A stretch of DNA of 64,000 bases from Kluyvera genomosp. 3 (GTDB lineage: Bacteria > Pseudomonadota > Gammaproteobacteria > Enterobacterales > Enterobacteriaceae): NCBI GenBank assembly GCA_002211745.1, contig CP022114.1, forward strand, positions 806,001 through 870,000. Reading direction: 5' to 3'. The notes beneath the pieces were generated by a model, which saw only the letters and a program-made list of their open reading frames with translations, made no database searches and was not told where the DNA came from. The stretch's first letter is position 1. Every line of letters starts with the position of its first letter. A program made the translations under genes and the position numbers. Below are positions 54,977-64,000 of this stretch, piece after piece.

Positions 54977-55423
54977 AGGGTACTCCTTTTATAGCGTACG
55001 TGAATCTCTTTTTGTATCGTAAGACTGTATCTTAAGATAGTTAAAGGCTATATCTTACGATACAAAAGATCAAGCGCAGTGGTAAAAAATTGTCCGGGTG
55101 GCGGGATGACTGGTTGTAGCCAACATTTCAGCTTAACGGGATGGATCTGCAGGCAGGCAAAACGATATCCGGGGCGGATATCGTATTCGCCATTAACAAT
55201 CGAGATGGTTTTTTCCCTTGTGTTGCGCGCTCATCCCGCAAACAATATTCTTTTTCACCGTAAGCTATTCCACAAAAGAATATCTCTGCGCAAGCTGTTC
55301 GCTATTTCTCAGCTTATCCGTTTTTCAGTAATCGTTATTTATTATTGTTGATTGGCCCCATCTTGCAGATGTGTATAGTGAATTTCACTTTTATAAAGCG
55401 ATTTTTATTAGCAAGGAGCATTT
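54977..55423. other. padR-cuyA divergent control region
   Basis: About 450 AT-rich bases. The PadR operator lies at the left. From 55065 to 55423 I see no gene. An inverted pair CGATATCCGGGG-CGGATATCG (55171-55191) could be another binding site. Confidence 0.5.
55013..55064. promoter_or_regulatory. Palindromic operator of the PadR regulator
   Basis: TGTATCGTAAGA (55013-55024) and TCTTACGATACA (55053-55064) are perfect inverted repeats, flanking a third palindrome TATCTTAAGATA (55029-55040). The position 37 bases upstream of the PadR start suggests autoregulation; PadR proteins bind such dyads. Confidence 0.75.
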
Positions 55424-56425
55424 ATGCATCTGGCCCGGTTCCCCGAATTTCACTTGGTCATTTCCCCACGCCACTGGAGCCGCTAAATAATTTAAGTCAA
55501 TTATTAGGCGGACCTAAAATATGGATTAAACGTGACGACGCCACCGGTCTGGCAATGGGGGAAATAAAACCCGTAAACTGGAATTCCTGCTGGCGGATGC
55601 GCTGGAGAAAAAAGCCGATGTGGTCATTACCCAGGGGCGACACAGTCGAACCATGTGCGCCAGACCATTGCAGGTGCTGCGCGTCTGGGGCTAAAAGCAA
55701 AGGCGCTGCTGGAAAAACGCGTGACTGATTTTGGCGAGGATTATCAGCGTTCAGGTAACGTGCTGCTGGATACTCTGCTGGGTGGCGACATCGTCGCTTA
55801 TCTGCCGGCTGGCACAAATATGCAGCAGGCGATGGAAGAATACGCCGTGACGCTGCGCGAGCAGGGGCACACGCCGTATATCATTCCCGGCGGCGGCTCG
55901 AATCCGATTGGTGCGCTGGGCTATGTGGCCTGCGCGGAAGAGCTGTTGTATCAGTCATCTGAACGCCGTCTGCGTATCGATCATGTGGTTCACTCCACGG
56001 GCAGTACCGGTACGCAGGCCGGGCTGGTGGCGGGTTTTACGGCCACCAATAGTCATATTCCGGTACTGGGTATTAGCGTGCGCGCGCCAAAAGCGCAGCA
56101 GGAAGAGAATGTCTGGAATCTGGCCTCACGGACGCGGGAGCTGCTTGGCGTGCCGGGAGAACTGTCGCGGCATGCGGTGGTCGCGAATAGCGACTATGTC
56201 GGCGACGGGTACGGTTTGCCGACGAAAGGGACCCTCGAAGCGTTAACGCTGCTTGCCCGTCATGAAGGCATCTTGCTTGACCCGGTCTACTCCGCAAAAG
56301 GCATGGCGGGGCTAATCGATCTTATTCGTAAAGGCCATTTCCGCTCAGATGAAAACGTCGTGTTTATCCACACCGGCGGCGCGGCGGGTTTGTTTGGTTA
56401 TCGCCAGGTGTTAGAGCATGGCTAA
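55424..56425 (+). CDS. cuyA: CuyA-like L-cysteate sulfo-lyase / D-cysteine desulfhydrase family (three frame breaks)
   Basis: PLP enzyme of the ACC deaminase/D-cysteine desulfhydrase fold, 334 residues when corrected. The PLP lysine is Lys49 in [17 protein letters not shown]; other conserved parts are [28 protein letters not shown] and [13 protein letters not shown]. The start [20 protein letters not shown] and the phrases [11 protein letters not shown] and [20 protein letters not shown] resemble CuyA, which splits cysteate into pyruvate, ammonia and sulfite, more than E. coli DcyD. Bases are missing near 55442, 55559 and 55636. It heads an operon with a racemase and a sulfonate-type ABC transporter, which supports the cysteate reading. 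D-cysteine desulfhydrase remains the alternative. Confidence 0.75.
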
Positions 56426-57126
56426 GCCTTTTCTGCTTGGCGTGCTGGGCGGCATGGGGCCGCTGGCGACGCTGGATTTTCAGCGCCGCTTGCTGGATGC
56501 CACCCCTGCGCAAAGCGATCAGCAGCAGATCCCTTCGGTGGTCTGGAACGTACCGCAAATTGTCGATCGCCAGAAAGCGCTGGCGGGCACCGGACCGTCG
56601 CCTCTGCCACAGTTACTCCACGGTATTGAGAAGCTGAATCAGGCGGGCGCAAGCCATATCGCCATTCCCTGCAACACGGCGCACCACTGGTACGATGCGC
56701 TCAGTGAAGCGAGTGAGGCGCCGATTCTGCATATCGTTGATGCCACGTTGGATGCGCTGTCACTGTCAGCGCCAAAGCCACGGCGGGTAGGGGTGATTGC
56801 CACCAAAGGCACGCTGGAAGCGGGCTGGTATCAGAACCGCCTGGCGCAGCAGGACATCGAAGTGGTTGTGCCAACGGAAGAGGAACTGACGCAGTGGTTT
56901 GTGCCTGGCTGCTACGCGGTTAAACGCGGTGCGCTAAAGGAAGGGGGAGAGTGGCTGTCACTGCAGGCTAATGCACTGTTTGCTCGCGGGCACAAAAACT
57001 GGTGCTGGCCTGTACTGAAGTACCCGTTGCGTTTGAGGCGGTCAATGCCCGTTCCGTCATCTTACCTTCGACCCGGCACAAGCGCTGGCCGAGCGATGTT
57101 CGCAGTTATGGCAAATAAAGAGATAA
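56418..57126 (+). CDS. Aspartate/glutamate racemase-family protein (two frame breaks)
   Basis: Cofactor-independent racemase fold, 236 residues when corrected. The two catalytic cysteines are in [15 protein letters not shown] and, after correction, [15 protein letters not shown]; the N-terminal [14 protein letters not shown] is typical of the family. Bases are missing near 56989 and 57062. The ATG overlaps the cuyA stop by eight bases. Because cysteate is the sulfonate analog of aspartate, a cysteate racemase supplying the lyase is a natural inference; it is clearly distinct from E. coli YgeA. Confidence 0.8.
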
Positions 57127-57180
57127 ACCGTCCGGTGCAGTTTCGGGCGAAATCATCGGTTTCATCAAAGGAAAAATAAA

Positions 57181-58188
57181 ATGAAAAAAAGTCTCTGCTT
57201 ATTAATCGCAGCGGGTGGTTTATGGGCAAATATGAGTTTTGCCGATACGCCGGCTGAGGTCCGTGTCGCTTATAGCGGCGGTTCGCAGGTATTAATGTTG
57301 GCAAAAGCCGACGGATCTCTGGATAAAGCGCTAAACAGCAAAGTCAAATGGGTGCAATTTGCCTCTGGCGCCGACGCCTTGAATTATTTTGCCAGCAATG
57401 CCATTGATATTGCTAATTTCGGGTCCAGTCCTGCCACGGCGGGTATCGTGCGTAAATTACCGGTCGAGATTATTGGCGTGTCGGGCGTGATTGCCAGCTA
57501 CGAGAGACTGATTGGCAAAGATGGCATTGTGAAAATCAATGATATCGAAGGTAAGCGTGTGGCTTATCCGCCAAACTCAACGGCACAGTACGCCCTTGAA
57601 GCCGCAATTAGCGTGAACAAGCTGGATCGCAGCAAAATTACGCTGCTGCCGCTGCGTCCGGCTGAGATGGTGGCGGCCTGGAAACGTGGCGATATTGATG
57701 CTGGCTACGTCTGGGCGCCATTTGCTCAGGAGCTGGAGGCATCGGGCGGGCATCAGGTCTTTGCGACCAAAGATCTGCAGAAAGACGGCTATCTGATCTA
57801 CAACAACTACGTCGTACGCAAAGCCTTTGCGGAACAATATCCAGAAGCGGTCACCGCCTTCCTGCGCGTGCACCAGCAGAAAGTCGATGAGTTCAGGAAA
57901 GATCCGGAACGCGCCGCGGCGATTGTGGCTAAAGAGGTTGGCGCGCCGGTCACCACCGCAGCAAATACGCTCGGCGGGCTGGAATACCCGACGCTTGCCC
58001 AGCAGGGCACCGCCGACTGGCTGGGTAACGGTACACACATGTCCGACAGCGGCATTGGCAAAGCGTTGAGTAAAACGTCCAGTTTCCTCGCGGGCATCGG
58101 CGAAATTCGCCAGCGTGATATTCCCGCCAACTGGGATAACGCGATCCAGTCCCGCTACATTCGTGATGCGGCGGTGGCGGCACAATGA
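57181..58188 (+). CDS. TauA/SsuA-type sulfonate-binding protein
   Basis: Periplasmic binding protein of the taurine/alkanesulfonate type, 335 residues and intact. The signal peptide MKKSLCLLIAAGGLWANMSF is followed by VRVAYSGGSQVLMLAKADG. TauA-like phrases are NFGSSPATAGIVRKLPVEII, EGKRVAYPPNSTAQYALEAA and PAEMVAAWKRGDIDAGYVWA. Ligand is not fixed by sequence; the CuyA-like neighbour suggests cysteate or a related amino-sulfonate. Its stop overlaps the permease start by four bases. Confidence 0.88.
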   Translation: MKKSLCLLIAAGGLWANMSFADTPAEVRVAYSGGSQVLMLAKADGSLDKALNSKVKWVQFASGADALNYFASNAIDIANFGSSPATAGIVRKLPVEIIGVSGVIASYERLIGKDGIVKINDIEGKRVAYPPNSTAQYALEAAISVNKLDRSKITLLPLRPAEMVAAWKRGDIDAGYVWAPFAQELEASGGHQVFATKDLQKDGYLIYNNYVVRKAFAEQYPEAVTAFLRVHQQKVDEFRKDPERAAAIVAKEVGAPVTTAANTLGGLEYPTLAQQGTADWLGNGTHMSDSGIGKALSKTSSFLAGIGEIRQRDIPANWDNAIQSRYIRDAAVAAQ

Positions 58189-58953
58189 GATTGAGTCAGC
58201 ATATCGCCATCAGCGTGCTGTCGGTGGCGGTTTTCTTTATCGTCTGGCAGGTGGCGGCGACGCGGCAGTGGGTTGATCCCCTGCTGCTGCCGTCGCTCAC
58301 CGACATCGGGCTGACCACCGAAGAGCTGCTGGCAGACGGCTATCGTCAGGTGCCGCTGTGGGAGCATATCGCGGTGAGCCTGGCGCGCGCCCTCAGCGCG
58401 TTTTCGGTGGCGATTATTATCGGGATACCGCTGGGTCTCCTGATGGGTTTGTCGGAGGGTTTATCGGCAGTGCTTAACCCTTTTGTTCAGTTTCTGCGTC
58501 CGCTGCCCAAAATCGCGCTTATCCCGCTGGCGGTGGTCTGGTTGGGCATTGGCGAAGCATCCAAATTTTTCCTGATTTTTATTGCCACGTTTTTGAGCGT
58601 CGTGGTGGGGGCGTCGGCGGCCGTTGAGCGCATTGGCCGCTCGCGTATTCGTGTGGCGCAGACTCTCGGGCATCTCGCTGGCAGATTTTTCTGCGCGTGG
58701 TGCTGCCGGATGCGCTACCGGATCTTTTCACCACCGTCAGGCTTTCGATTGGTATTGGCTGGACGTCGTTGATTGCGGCGGAAATGGTCGCGGCCAGTTC
58801 GGGGCTGGGCTGGATGGTTATTAACGCCAGCTCTTATCTGCGCACCGATATCGTCATGCTCGGTATTTTGCTGCTGGGTGGCATCGGTTATTTGCTGGAT
58901 CTCTTACTGCTGGGCTACAACGTCTGACGGTGCCCTGGGCGGGGAAAGAATAA
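58185..58953 (+). CDS. TauC/SsuC-type ABC permease (two frame breaks)
   Basis: Inner-membrane permease of about 256 residues with around six helices. The EAA loop that contacts the ATPase is restored as ERIGRSRIRVAQTLGASRWQ followed by VVLPDALPDLFTTV. Bases are missing near 58669 and 58913; the second correction moves the stop to 58951-58953 and yields the usual basic tail LTVPWAGKE. The ATPase start overlaps this stop (TAATG). Confidence 0.88.
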
Positions 58954-59726
58954 TGAGTGCAATCACTCTCGAAAATGTGTCGCTTGCTTTTGCGGCGAAA
59001 CCACAGCCGTTTACGGTGCTGGAAGATATTAGTCTGACCCTGACGCGCGGCGAGTTTGTCGTGTTGCTCGGGCCGTCCGGCTGCGGAAAATCGACCATTC
59101 TGAACCTGGTCGCCGGGTTCAATAAACCGGATAGAGGACGGGTGGCGGCAGGGGCAAAACGGTGCGGCAGCCGGGCCGGATCGCGGGATGATTTTCCAGC
59201 AGCCCAATCTGTTTCCCTGGCTGTCGGTGCTGGACAACGTCACCTTTGGCCCGCGGCTGGGAAAACATCGCAAGGACGAAACCAACGCTCAGGCGAAGGC
59301 GTGGCTGGAACGCGTGGGCTGAAAGGGTTCGAGAATCACGCGCCCTGGCAGCTTTCCGGTGGTATGAAACAGCGCGTGGCGCTGGCTCGCGCCTGGCTTC
59401 CCGGCCCGGAAGTGCTGCTGCTTGACGAGCCGTTTGGCGCGCTGGACGCGCAAACCCGGCTGATGATGCAAGAGTTGCTGCGTGAGGCCTGGTTATCCAC
59501 CGGCACCACGCTGCTTTTCGTCACCCACGATGTGGAAGAGGCGTTGTTTCTTGCCGATCGCATCCTGATCATGTCGGCAAAACCAGGAAAGATCGTCGAT
59601 GAGATCGTTCTGCCCTTTGGGCGGGAGCGGGATATTGAAACGTTGGCCGAACACCCTGCCTACAGCGAGATCAAACACCACGTTCTGCATCGGGTACGGC
59701 TCGAGGCAAAGCGGCACCTGGGCTAA
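58953..59726 (+). CDS. TauB/SsuB-type ABC ATPase (three frame breaks)
   Basis: Transporter ATPase, 258 residues when corrected. Walker A is LLGPSGCGKSTILNLVAG, the Q-loop MIFQQPNLFPWLSVLDNV, the signature WQLSGGMKQRVALARAW, Walker B VLLLDEPFGALDAQTR and the H-loop LLFVTHDVEEAL. Bases are missing near 59148, 59176 and 59317; because three losses restore the phase, an uncorrected open frame hides an altered middle third that lacks the Q-loop. Last gene of the operon. Confidence 0.9.
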   Translation: MSAITLENVSLAFAAKPQPFTVLEDISLTLTRGEFVVLLGPSGCGKSTILNLVAGFNKPDRGRVAAGAKRCGSRAGSRDDFPAAQSVSLAVGAGQRHLWPAAGKTSQGRNQRSGEGVAGTRGLKGFENHAPWQLSGGMKQRVALARAWLPGPEVLLLDEPFGALDAQTRLMMQELLREAWLSTGTTLLFVTHDVEEALFLADRILIMSAKPGKIVDEIVLPFGRERDIETLAEHPAYSEIKHHVLHRVRLEAKRHLG

Positions 59727-59756
59727 ACGTCGGGAATGAATCAACTCCTTTTGAGC

Positions 59757-59776
59757 AAATGCCCCGCAGGGCATTT
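59757..59776. terminator. Hairpin between convergent ABC operon and xylA
   Basis: AAATGCCC-CGCA-GGGCATTT, a symmetric hairpin between two convergent stops that can serve both directions. Confidence 0.65.
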
Positions 59777-59786
59777 AAAACAAGAT

Positions 59787-61106
59787 TTAGTCAAAGAGGT
59801 AAGCGTTAACGAGGTTTTCGAGCTGTTCCTGATGCCCACTTTGATGCTGAGGGTTAAGGTTATGCTGCTCGGCGTAGTGGGCAAGCTGCGCTAGCGACAG
59901 TCGTCCTTGCATAATTTGTTGGCCCAGTTCGCCATTCCAGCCTGCATAGCGTTTTTCAAGGCGCTTATTGAGCGCGCCATCTTCAAGCATACGAGCGGCT
60001 TTCTTCAGCGACAGCGCCATCACATCCATGGCGCCAATGTGGCCATAGAACATATCGTATTTATCGGTGCTTTGACGACGCACTTTGGCATCAAAGTTCA
60101 GACCGCCAGTCGTAAACCCGCCAGCTTTGAGGATCTCATACATCACCAGCGTGTTCTCTTCAACGCTGTTCGGGAACTGGTCGGTATCCCAGCCGAGCTG
60201 CGCATCGCCGCGGTTGGCATCCACGGAACCGAAGATATCCAGGGCAATCGCACTGGCAATTTCATGCTGGAAGGTATGCCCTGCAAGGGTCGCGTGGTTG
60301 GCTTCGATGTTGACTTTAATCTCTTTTTCCAGACCAAACTGCTTCAGGAATCCATATACCGTGGCGACATCGTAGTCGTATTGATGCTTAGTCGGCTCCT
60401 GCGGTTTCGGTTCGATCAGCAGCGCGCCACGGAAACCGATTTTATGTTTGTGTTCAACGACCATCTGCAGGAAACGGCCAATTTGCTCGCGCTCCTGGCG
60501 CAAATCCGTATTCAGAAGCGATTCATAACCTTCGCGGCCGCCCCACAGAACATAGTTTTCACCGCCCAGTTTCTGGGTTGCGTTCATGGCGGTAACGACC
60601 TGGGTTGCTGCCCAGGAGAACACTTCAGGATCCGGGTTGGTTGCCGCACCGGCGCCGTAACGGGGGTGGGTAAAGCAGTTGGCGGTTCCCCACAGTAATT
60701 TCATTCCGGTTTCTTGCTGTTTTTGCGCCAGTACATCGGTCATTACGGCAAAGTTATTCAGATATTCCTTCAACGATGCGCCTTCTGGCGAGACGTCGAC
60801 ATCATGGAAGCAGTAATACGGCACATTGAGTTTGTGGAAGAATTCAAAAGCAACGTCGGCTTTCATTTTTGCCAGCGCGAGCGCATCGCCAGCCTGCTGC
60901 CAGGGTTGTTCAAAAGAGCCCTTGCCAAACATATCCGCGCCATTCCAGCAGAAGTTATGCCAATAACAGGCGGCAAAGCGCAGATGTTCTTCCATTCGTT
61001 TACCCAGCACGATTTCATCCGGATTGTAATGACGAAAAGCGAGTGGATTGGTCGTTTTAGGTCCTTCAAAACGTACACGATCGAGCTGATCGAAATAATT
61101 TTGCAT
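59787..61106 (-). CDS. xylA: Xylose isomerase
   Basis: Converts xylose to xylulose. It has 439 residues, intact, close to E. coli XylA (440) but with many substitutions. Catalytic and metal residues are in [75 protein letters not shown] and [13 protein letters not shown] start at [15 protein letters not shown] behind GGAG; four extra codons are open upstream. No xylulokinase gene is adjacent; the gene instead faces xynT-xynB, so it is likely a xyloside-locus copy processing released xylose. Confidence 0.95.
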   Translation of the reverse strand: MQNYFDQLDRVRFEGPKTTNPLAFRHYNPDEIVLGKRMEEHLRFAACYWHNFCWNGADMFGKGSFEQPWQQAGDALALAKMKADVAFEFFHKLNVPYYCFHDVDVSPEGASLKEYLNNFAVMTDVLAQKQQETGMKLLWGTANCFTHPRYGAGAATNPDPEVFSWAATQVVTAMNATQKLGGENYVLWGGREGYESLLNTDLRQEREQIGRFLQMVVEHKHKIGFRGALLIEPKPQEPTKHQYDYDVATVYGFLKQFGLEKEIKVNIEANHATLAGHTFQHEIASAIALDIFGSVDANRGDAQLGWDTDQFPNSVEENTLVMYEILKAGGFTTGGLNFDAKVRRQSTDKYDMFYGHIGAMDVMALSLKKAARMLEDGALNKRLEKRYAGWNGELGQQIMQGRLSLAQLAHYAEQHNLNPQHQSGHQEQLENLVNAYLFD

Positions 61107-61535
61107 AATGAACTCCATAATTCAGAAAACGAAAAGTCAATCACTGTGGCTATCCTGTATTTTCCATCGCGCCTTGATCAATTACGGAATTTCATTCGTA
61201 GATTAGGAGATTGCCCAAACGTGATAACTATCACAAAAAAAATGTCATATATTCATCGTTACAATAGAACTGTAAAAATCTATTTTTAGGGTAGATTCCT
61301 CTGACCGTTGCCAGAAGAAAACGACGACTTTGTAGGCGCTATGCGGCCCGGTGCAGGCATTGCGGGAGAGTGCAAAGGCCATATTGTTGCTACGTGTACG
61401 TAAGAAATATGTGTTTTAATGATCACAAAAGTAAAAAAACGTAACCAGTTAATATAAAAACGCAATAGATTGTCGGCGGTGACCTGTGCCAAAAAGTGTT
61501 TCACATTCACAAATGAAATCGGAGACCTGATTGGA
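61107..61535. other. xylA / xynT divergent control region
   Basis: About 430 AT-rich bases with the candidate CRP site. No gene is visible. I could not place a XylR site with confidence. Confidence 0.55.
61220..61235. promoter_or_regulatory. Candidate CRP site between xylA and xynT
   Basis: CGTGATAACTATCACA fits the CRP pattern TGTGA-N6-TCACA with one mismatch and forms the dyad GTGAT-AACT-ATCAC. Catabolite control is expected for pentose genes. The site lies about 115 bases upstream of xylA and 300 upstream of xynT. Confidence 0.6.
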
Positions 61536-62989
61536 ATGCGTAAAAATATAATTCAAAATCGGCATGACGAATATCACAAATTAACACGGGGTGAGCGTAT
61601 TGGTTATGGGATGGGTGACTTTGCGCAGAACCTTGTATTCGGTACGATTGGCGGTTTTCTCGCGCTACACATGCTGACGGTAAATACCATTAGTACGGCA
61701 ACGGCTGGATTTATATTTCTTTTTGTTCGTATCGTTAACGTTTTTTGGGATCCGATGGTCGGAACCTATGTTGATAAAAGAAGTTCAGCGGCGGGTAAAT
61801 ATCGCCCATGGCTTTTAAGAGCCGGTATTCCGCTTGTTATTCTTTCCGCATTGCTGTTCGCCCCTATCCCTGGGGTTCGGGTTCTGTTCCCTTTGCGTTT
61901 ATTATTTATTTAGCGCTGGACCTGGTGTATTCAGTGGTTAATATTCCTTATGGTTCTCTTAACGCCTCGTTGACGCGAGATCCGGAGTCTATTGATAAAC
62001 TCACCAGTACCCGCATGATGCTGGCAAACAGCGCTAACCTGCTTGTCTATACGCTGTTTCCGATGTTTGTACAAATGGCGTCACCCAAAGACAGAAGCCT
62101 CAAAGACACGGGTTTTTTTGGTCTTGAACTTAATATGGGGAACTATACCGATCCATCCGCGAATTATGCATGGTTTGGCGTATACTCCATTTATATGATA
62201 ATTGGCGCAGTGGCACTTTTCGTCTGCTACAAATTCACTAAAGAGCGTGTTGTCGCGACGGCGGAACAAACCGCTAACGTGAAAACAACCGATCTCTTCC
62301 TTGAGCTGAAAAATAACCGACCTCTGGTCATTCTCGGTCTGTTCTTCATGCTGGCCTTTACCTTTATGTTCTTTATGAACACGGTCAATGGTTTCTTTAA
62401 TCAGTTTGTTGTTGGTCATTCAGAATGGATGGGCGCAATTGGTCTTGTCGCCTCAATTCCCGGTATTATCTTCCCTATTTTCTGGTCCAGACTGAAGCGC
62501 ATTTTTGGTAAAAAAGGGTTCTTCCATCTTTTCCTTGGCATGTTTATCGTCGGTGAATTATTGACCTACGTTTGGTCACGTGAAGGAATGCATGATGCGC
62601 TTTGGCTGGCTTACATCGCGACATTTATCAAACAATGGGGCTTAACTTCGGCCACGGGTTTCATGTGGGCACTGGTTCCTGAAGTGATTGCGTATGGCGA
62701 ATTAAAATCAGGGAAGCGCAACGCCGCAATTATTAATGCGATTATGGGCCTGTTCTTCAAGATTGGTTTTACGATTGGCGGCGCGATTCCATTGTGGTTA
62801 CTGGCGGCATATGGCTTTAGCGAAACCGGAGCACAGCAAAGTGCCAGTGCTATCGATGGCATTATTATGACAGCCGTGTGGATCCCTATTATTTTGGCGA
62901 TTGTGTCGATGATCATTATTCAGCTTTACCCTATCTCAGACAAAAATGTCACCGAGATCAACCGTCAGCTTGATGAGATACGGGTATAG
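61536..62989 (+). CDS. xynT: Xyloside transporter XynT, GPH family (one frame break)
   Basis: Cation-sugar symporter of the glycoside-pentoside-hexuronide family, 484 residues when corrected, with about twelve membrane helices. Family motifs are RGERIGYGMGDFAQNLVFG near the N-terminus and NVFWDPMVGTYVDKRSSAAG with RYRPWLL-type context (KYRPWLLRAGIP). A G is missing in the run at 61872-61875. Translation starts at ATG 61536; the longer upstream reading is not coding. The gene for a beta-xylosidase follows after 62 bases, so it probably imports xylobiose or other xylosides. Confidence 0.9.
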
Positions 62990-63051
62990 TTTAAAAACTT
63001 ATTCGATTTGTGAAAGATTTAAAATAAATAATTATAGAAAGGTAGAATGAT

Positions 63052-64000
63052 ATGGCCATTATTCAAAACCCTGTATTACCTGGATTCAATGCGGATCCCA
63101 GCATTATCCGCGTTGGTGAAACCTACTATATTGCCAACTCTACATTTGAGTGGTTCCCTGGCGTTCGCTTACACGAGTCAAAGGATCTGCAAAACTGGAA
63201 TCTTCTCCCCAGTCCGTTATCGACAACCACGCTTTTGGATATGAAGGGCAACCCTTCATCCGGTGGGATTTGGGCTCCGGCGCTCTCTTATGCTGACGGC
63301 AAATTCTGGCTAGTGTATACGGATGTGAAAATCACAGAAGGCGCCTTTAAAGACATGACCAACTACCTGACCACCGCGACGGATATCCGTGGCCCATGGT
63401 CAGACCCCATTAAACTGAATGGCGTTGGTTTTGATGCTTCACTGTTCCATGATGATGATGGGCGCAAATATATTGTTCAACAAACCTGGGATCACCGTGA
63501 ATATCACCATCCATTCAATGGCATTACGTTAACGGAGCTTGACACCAGGTCCTTAAAATTAAAACCTGAAACCGCGCGAACGCTCTATCGCGGTACCGCT
63601 GTGGCACTGGTTGAAGGGCCGCATCTCTATAAACGAGACGGCTATTACTATCTTTTCGCCGCTCAGGGTGGGACGGTGTTTACCCACCAGGAAGTGGTTG
63701 CCCGTTCAAAAACGCTGGATGCCCACAGTTTTGAAACTGCGCCAGGCGAGGTGTTCATCACTAACGTCGATACACCAGACAGTTACATTCAAAAGCAAGG
63801 GCATGGCGCTTTGGTTTCAACGCCTGGTGGTGAATGGTACTACGCCTCGCTCTGCGCCCGTCCGTGGAATCGCCCTGGTGAGTCGATTTACGACCCGCGC
63901 GGCTGGTCAACGCTGGGCAGAGAGACATCGATTCAAAAAGTGTACTGGGATGAAGAAGGCTGGCCGCGTGTCGAAGGGGGCACGGTGGAAAAACCTTCGT
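63052..64000 (+). CDS. xynB: Beta-xylosidase, GH43, C-terminus cut by window edge
   Basis: Glycoside hydrolase that splits xylo-oligosaccharides to xylose in the cytoplasm. 316 codons are present; typical length is about 540. The GH43 catalytic residues are visible: the base aspartate in LPGFNADPSIIRVG, the pKa-tuning aspartate in GFDASLFHDDDGRKYI and the acid glutamate in VALVEGPHLYKRDG. The start MAIIQNPVLPG follows AAAGG by about eight bases. Intact as far as it goes. Its product xylose would go to the divergent xylA. Confidence 0.95.
   Translation, partial: MAIIQNPVLPGFNADPSIIRVGETYYIANSTFEWFPGVRLHESKDLQNWNLLPSPLSTTTLLDMKGNPSSGGIWAPALSYADGKFWLVYTDVKITEGAFKDMTNYLTTATDIRGPWSDPIKLNGVGFDASLFHDDDGRKYIVQQTWDHREYHHPFNGITLTELDTRSLKLKPETARTLYRGTAVALVEGPHLYKRDGYYYLFAAQGGTVFTHQEVVARSKTLDAHSFETAPGEVFITNVDTPDSYIQKQGHGALVSTPGGEWYYASLCARPWNRPGESIYDPRGWSTLGRETSIQKVYWDEEGWPRVEGGTVEKPS

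Noticed and set aside
59147-59320. The uncorrected open frame of the ABC ATPase as a genuine variant
   Set aside because: Three deletions happen to restore phase, but the middle segment loses the Q-loop and reads as nonsense; the other frame restores MIFQQPNLFPWLSVLDNV.

Overview
The window is a stretch of enterobacterial chromosome. Gene content and order match the E. coli 64-66 min region almost gene for gene: metK - yqgB - speA - speB - loiP - tktA - epd - pgk - fbaA - mscS - argO - yggE - argP - rpiA - serA - fau - ssrS (6S RNA) - zapA - ygfB - pepP - ubiH - ubiI - gcvTHP - ygfF - bglA - yqfB - trhA - ygfZ - sdhE - cptA - fldB - xerD - dsbC - recJ - prfB - lysS - idi - actS - tRNA-Gly(CCC). 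Accessory content (oligogalacturonide genes, a PAAR effector, a xyloside locus, an IS150-group element) and the GC-rich core suggest the Klebsiella/Raoultella/Enterobacter group. The species cannot be fixed from the sequence alone.

Layout. 1-3.9 kb: SAM synthesis and arginine decarboxylase. 4.1-9.2 kb: an insertion between speA and speB, with an unidentified barrel-like protein facing away from an oligogalacturonate lyase, a TogB-like binding protein and a sugar isomerase-like protein. 9.3-11.6 kb: speB behind an attenuator-like leader, then an OprD-type porin. 12-24.7 kb: central carbon metabolism (tktA, epd-pgk-fbaA, rpiA), mechanosensing, arginine export and serine synthesis. 24.9-36.4 kb: an Ibs/Sib toxin-antisense pair, folate repair, 6S RNA, cell division, ubiquinone hydroxylases and the glycine cleavage operon. 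36.5-48.6 kb: bglA with an RpiR-type regulator, then small conserved genes through recJ-prfB-lysS. 48.7-50.1 kb: an IS3-family element sitting inside the lysS terminator hairpin. 50.1-51.8 kb: idi, actS, tRNA-Gly. 51.8-54.2 kb: an AT-richer island behind the tRNA, with a PAAR-cysteine-peptidase-like type VI effector and a two-helix membrane protein that looks like its immunity protein. 54.3-59.7 kb: a His-rich PadR regulator facing a five-gene operon (CuyA-like cysteate sulfo-lyase, Asp/Glu-type racemase, TauABC-type transporter), read here as cysteate uptake and desulfonation. 59.8-64 kb: a second-type xylA facing xynT-xynB, a xyloside uptake and hydrolysis locus.

Sequence quality strongly shapes the annotation. 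About 56 single-base deletions, nearly all in short G or C runs, break otherwise normal reading frames. Essential genes (fbaA, prfB) and a tRNA acceptor stem are affected, and I found no insertion. I treat these as consensus errors and give the full extent of each gene, with the break positions noted, rather than calling dozens of pseudogenes. The same error probably explains why the prfB programmed-frameshift site reads straight through.
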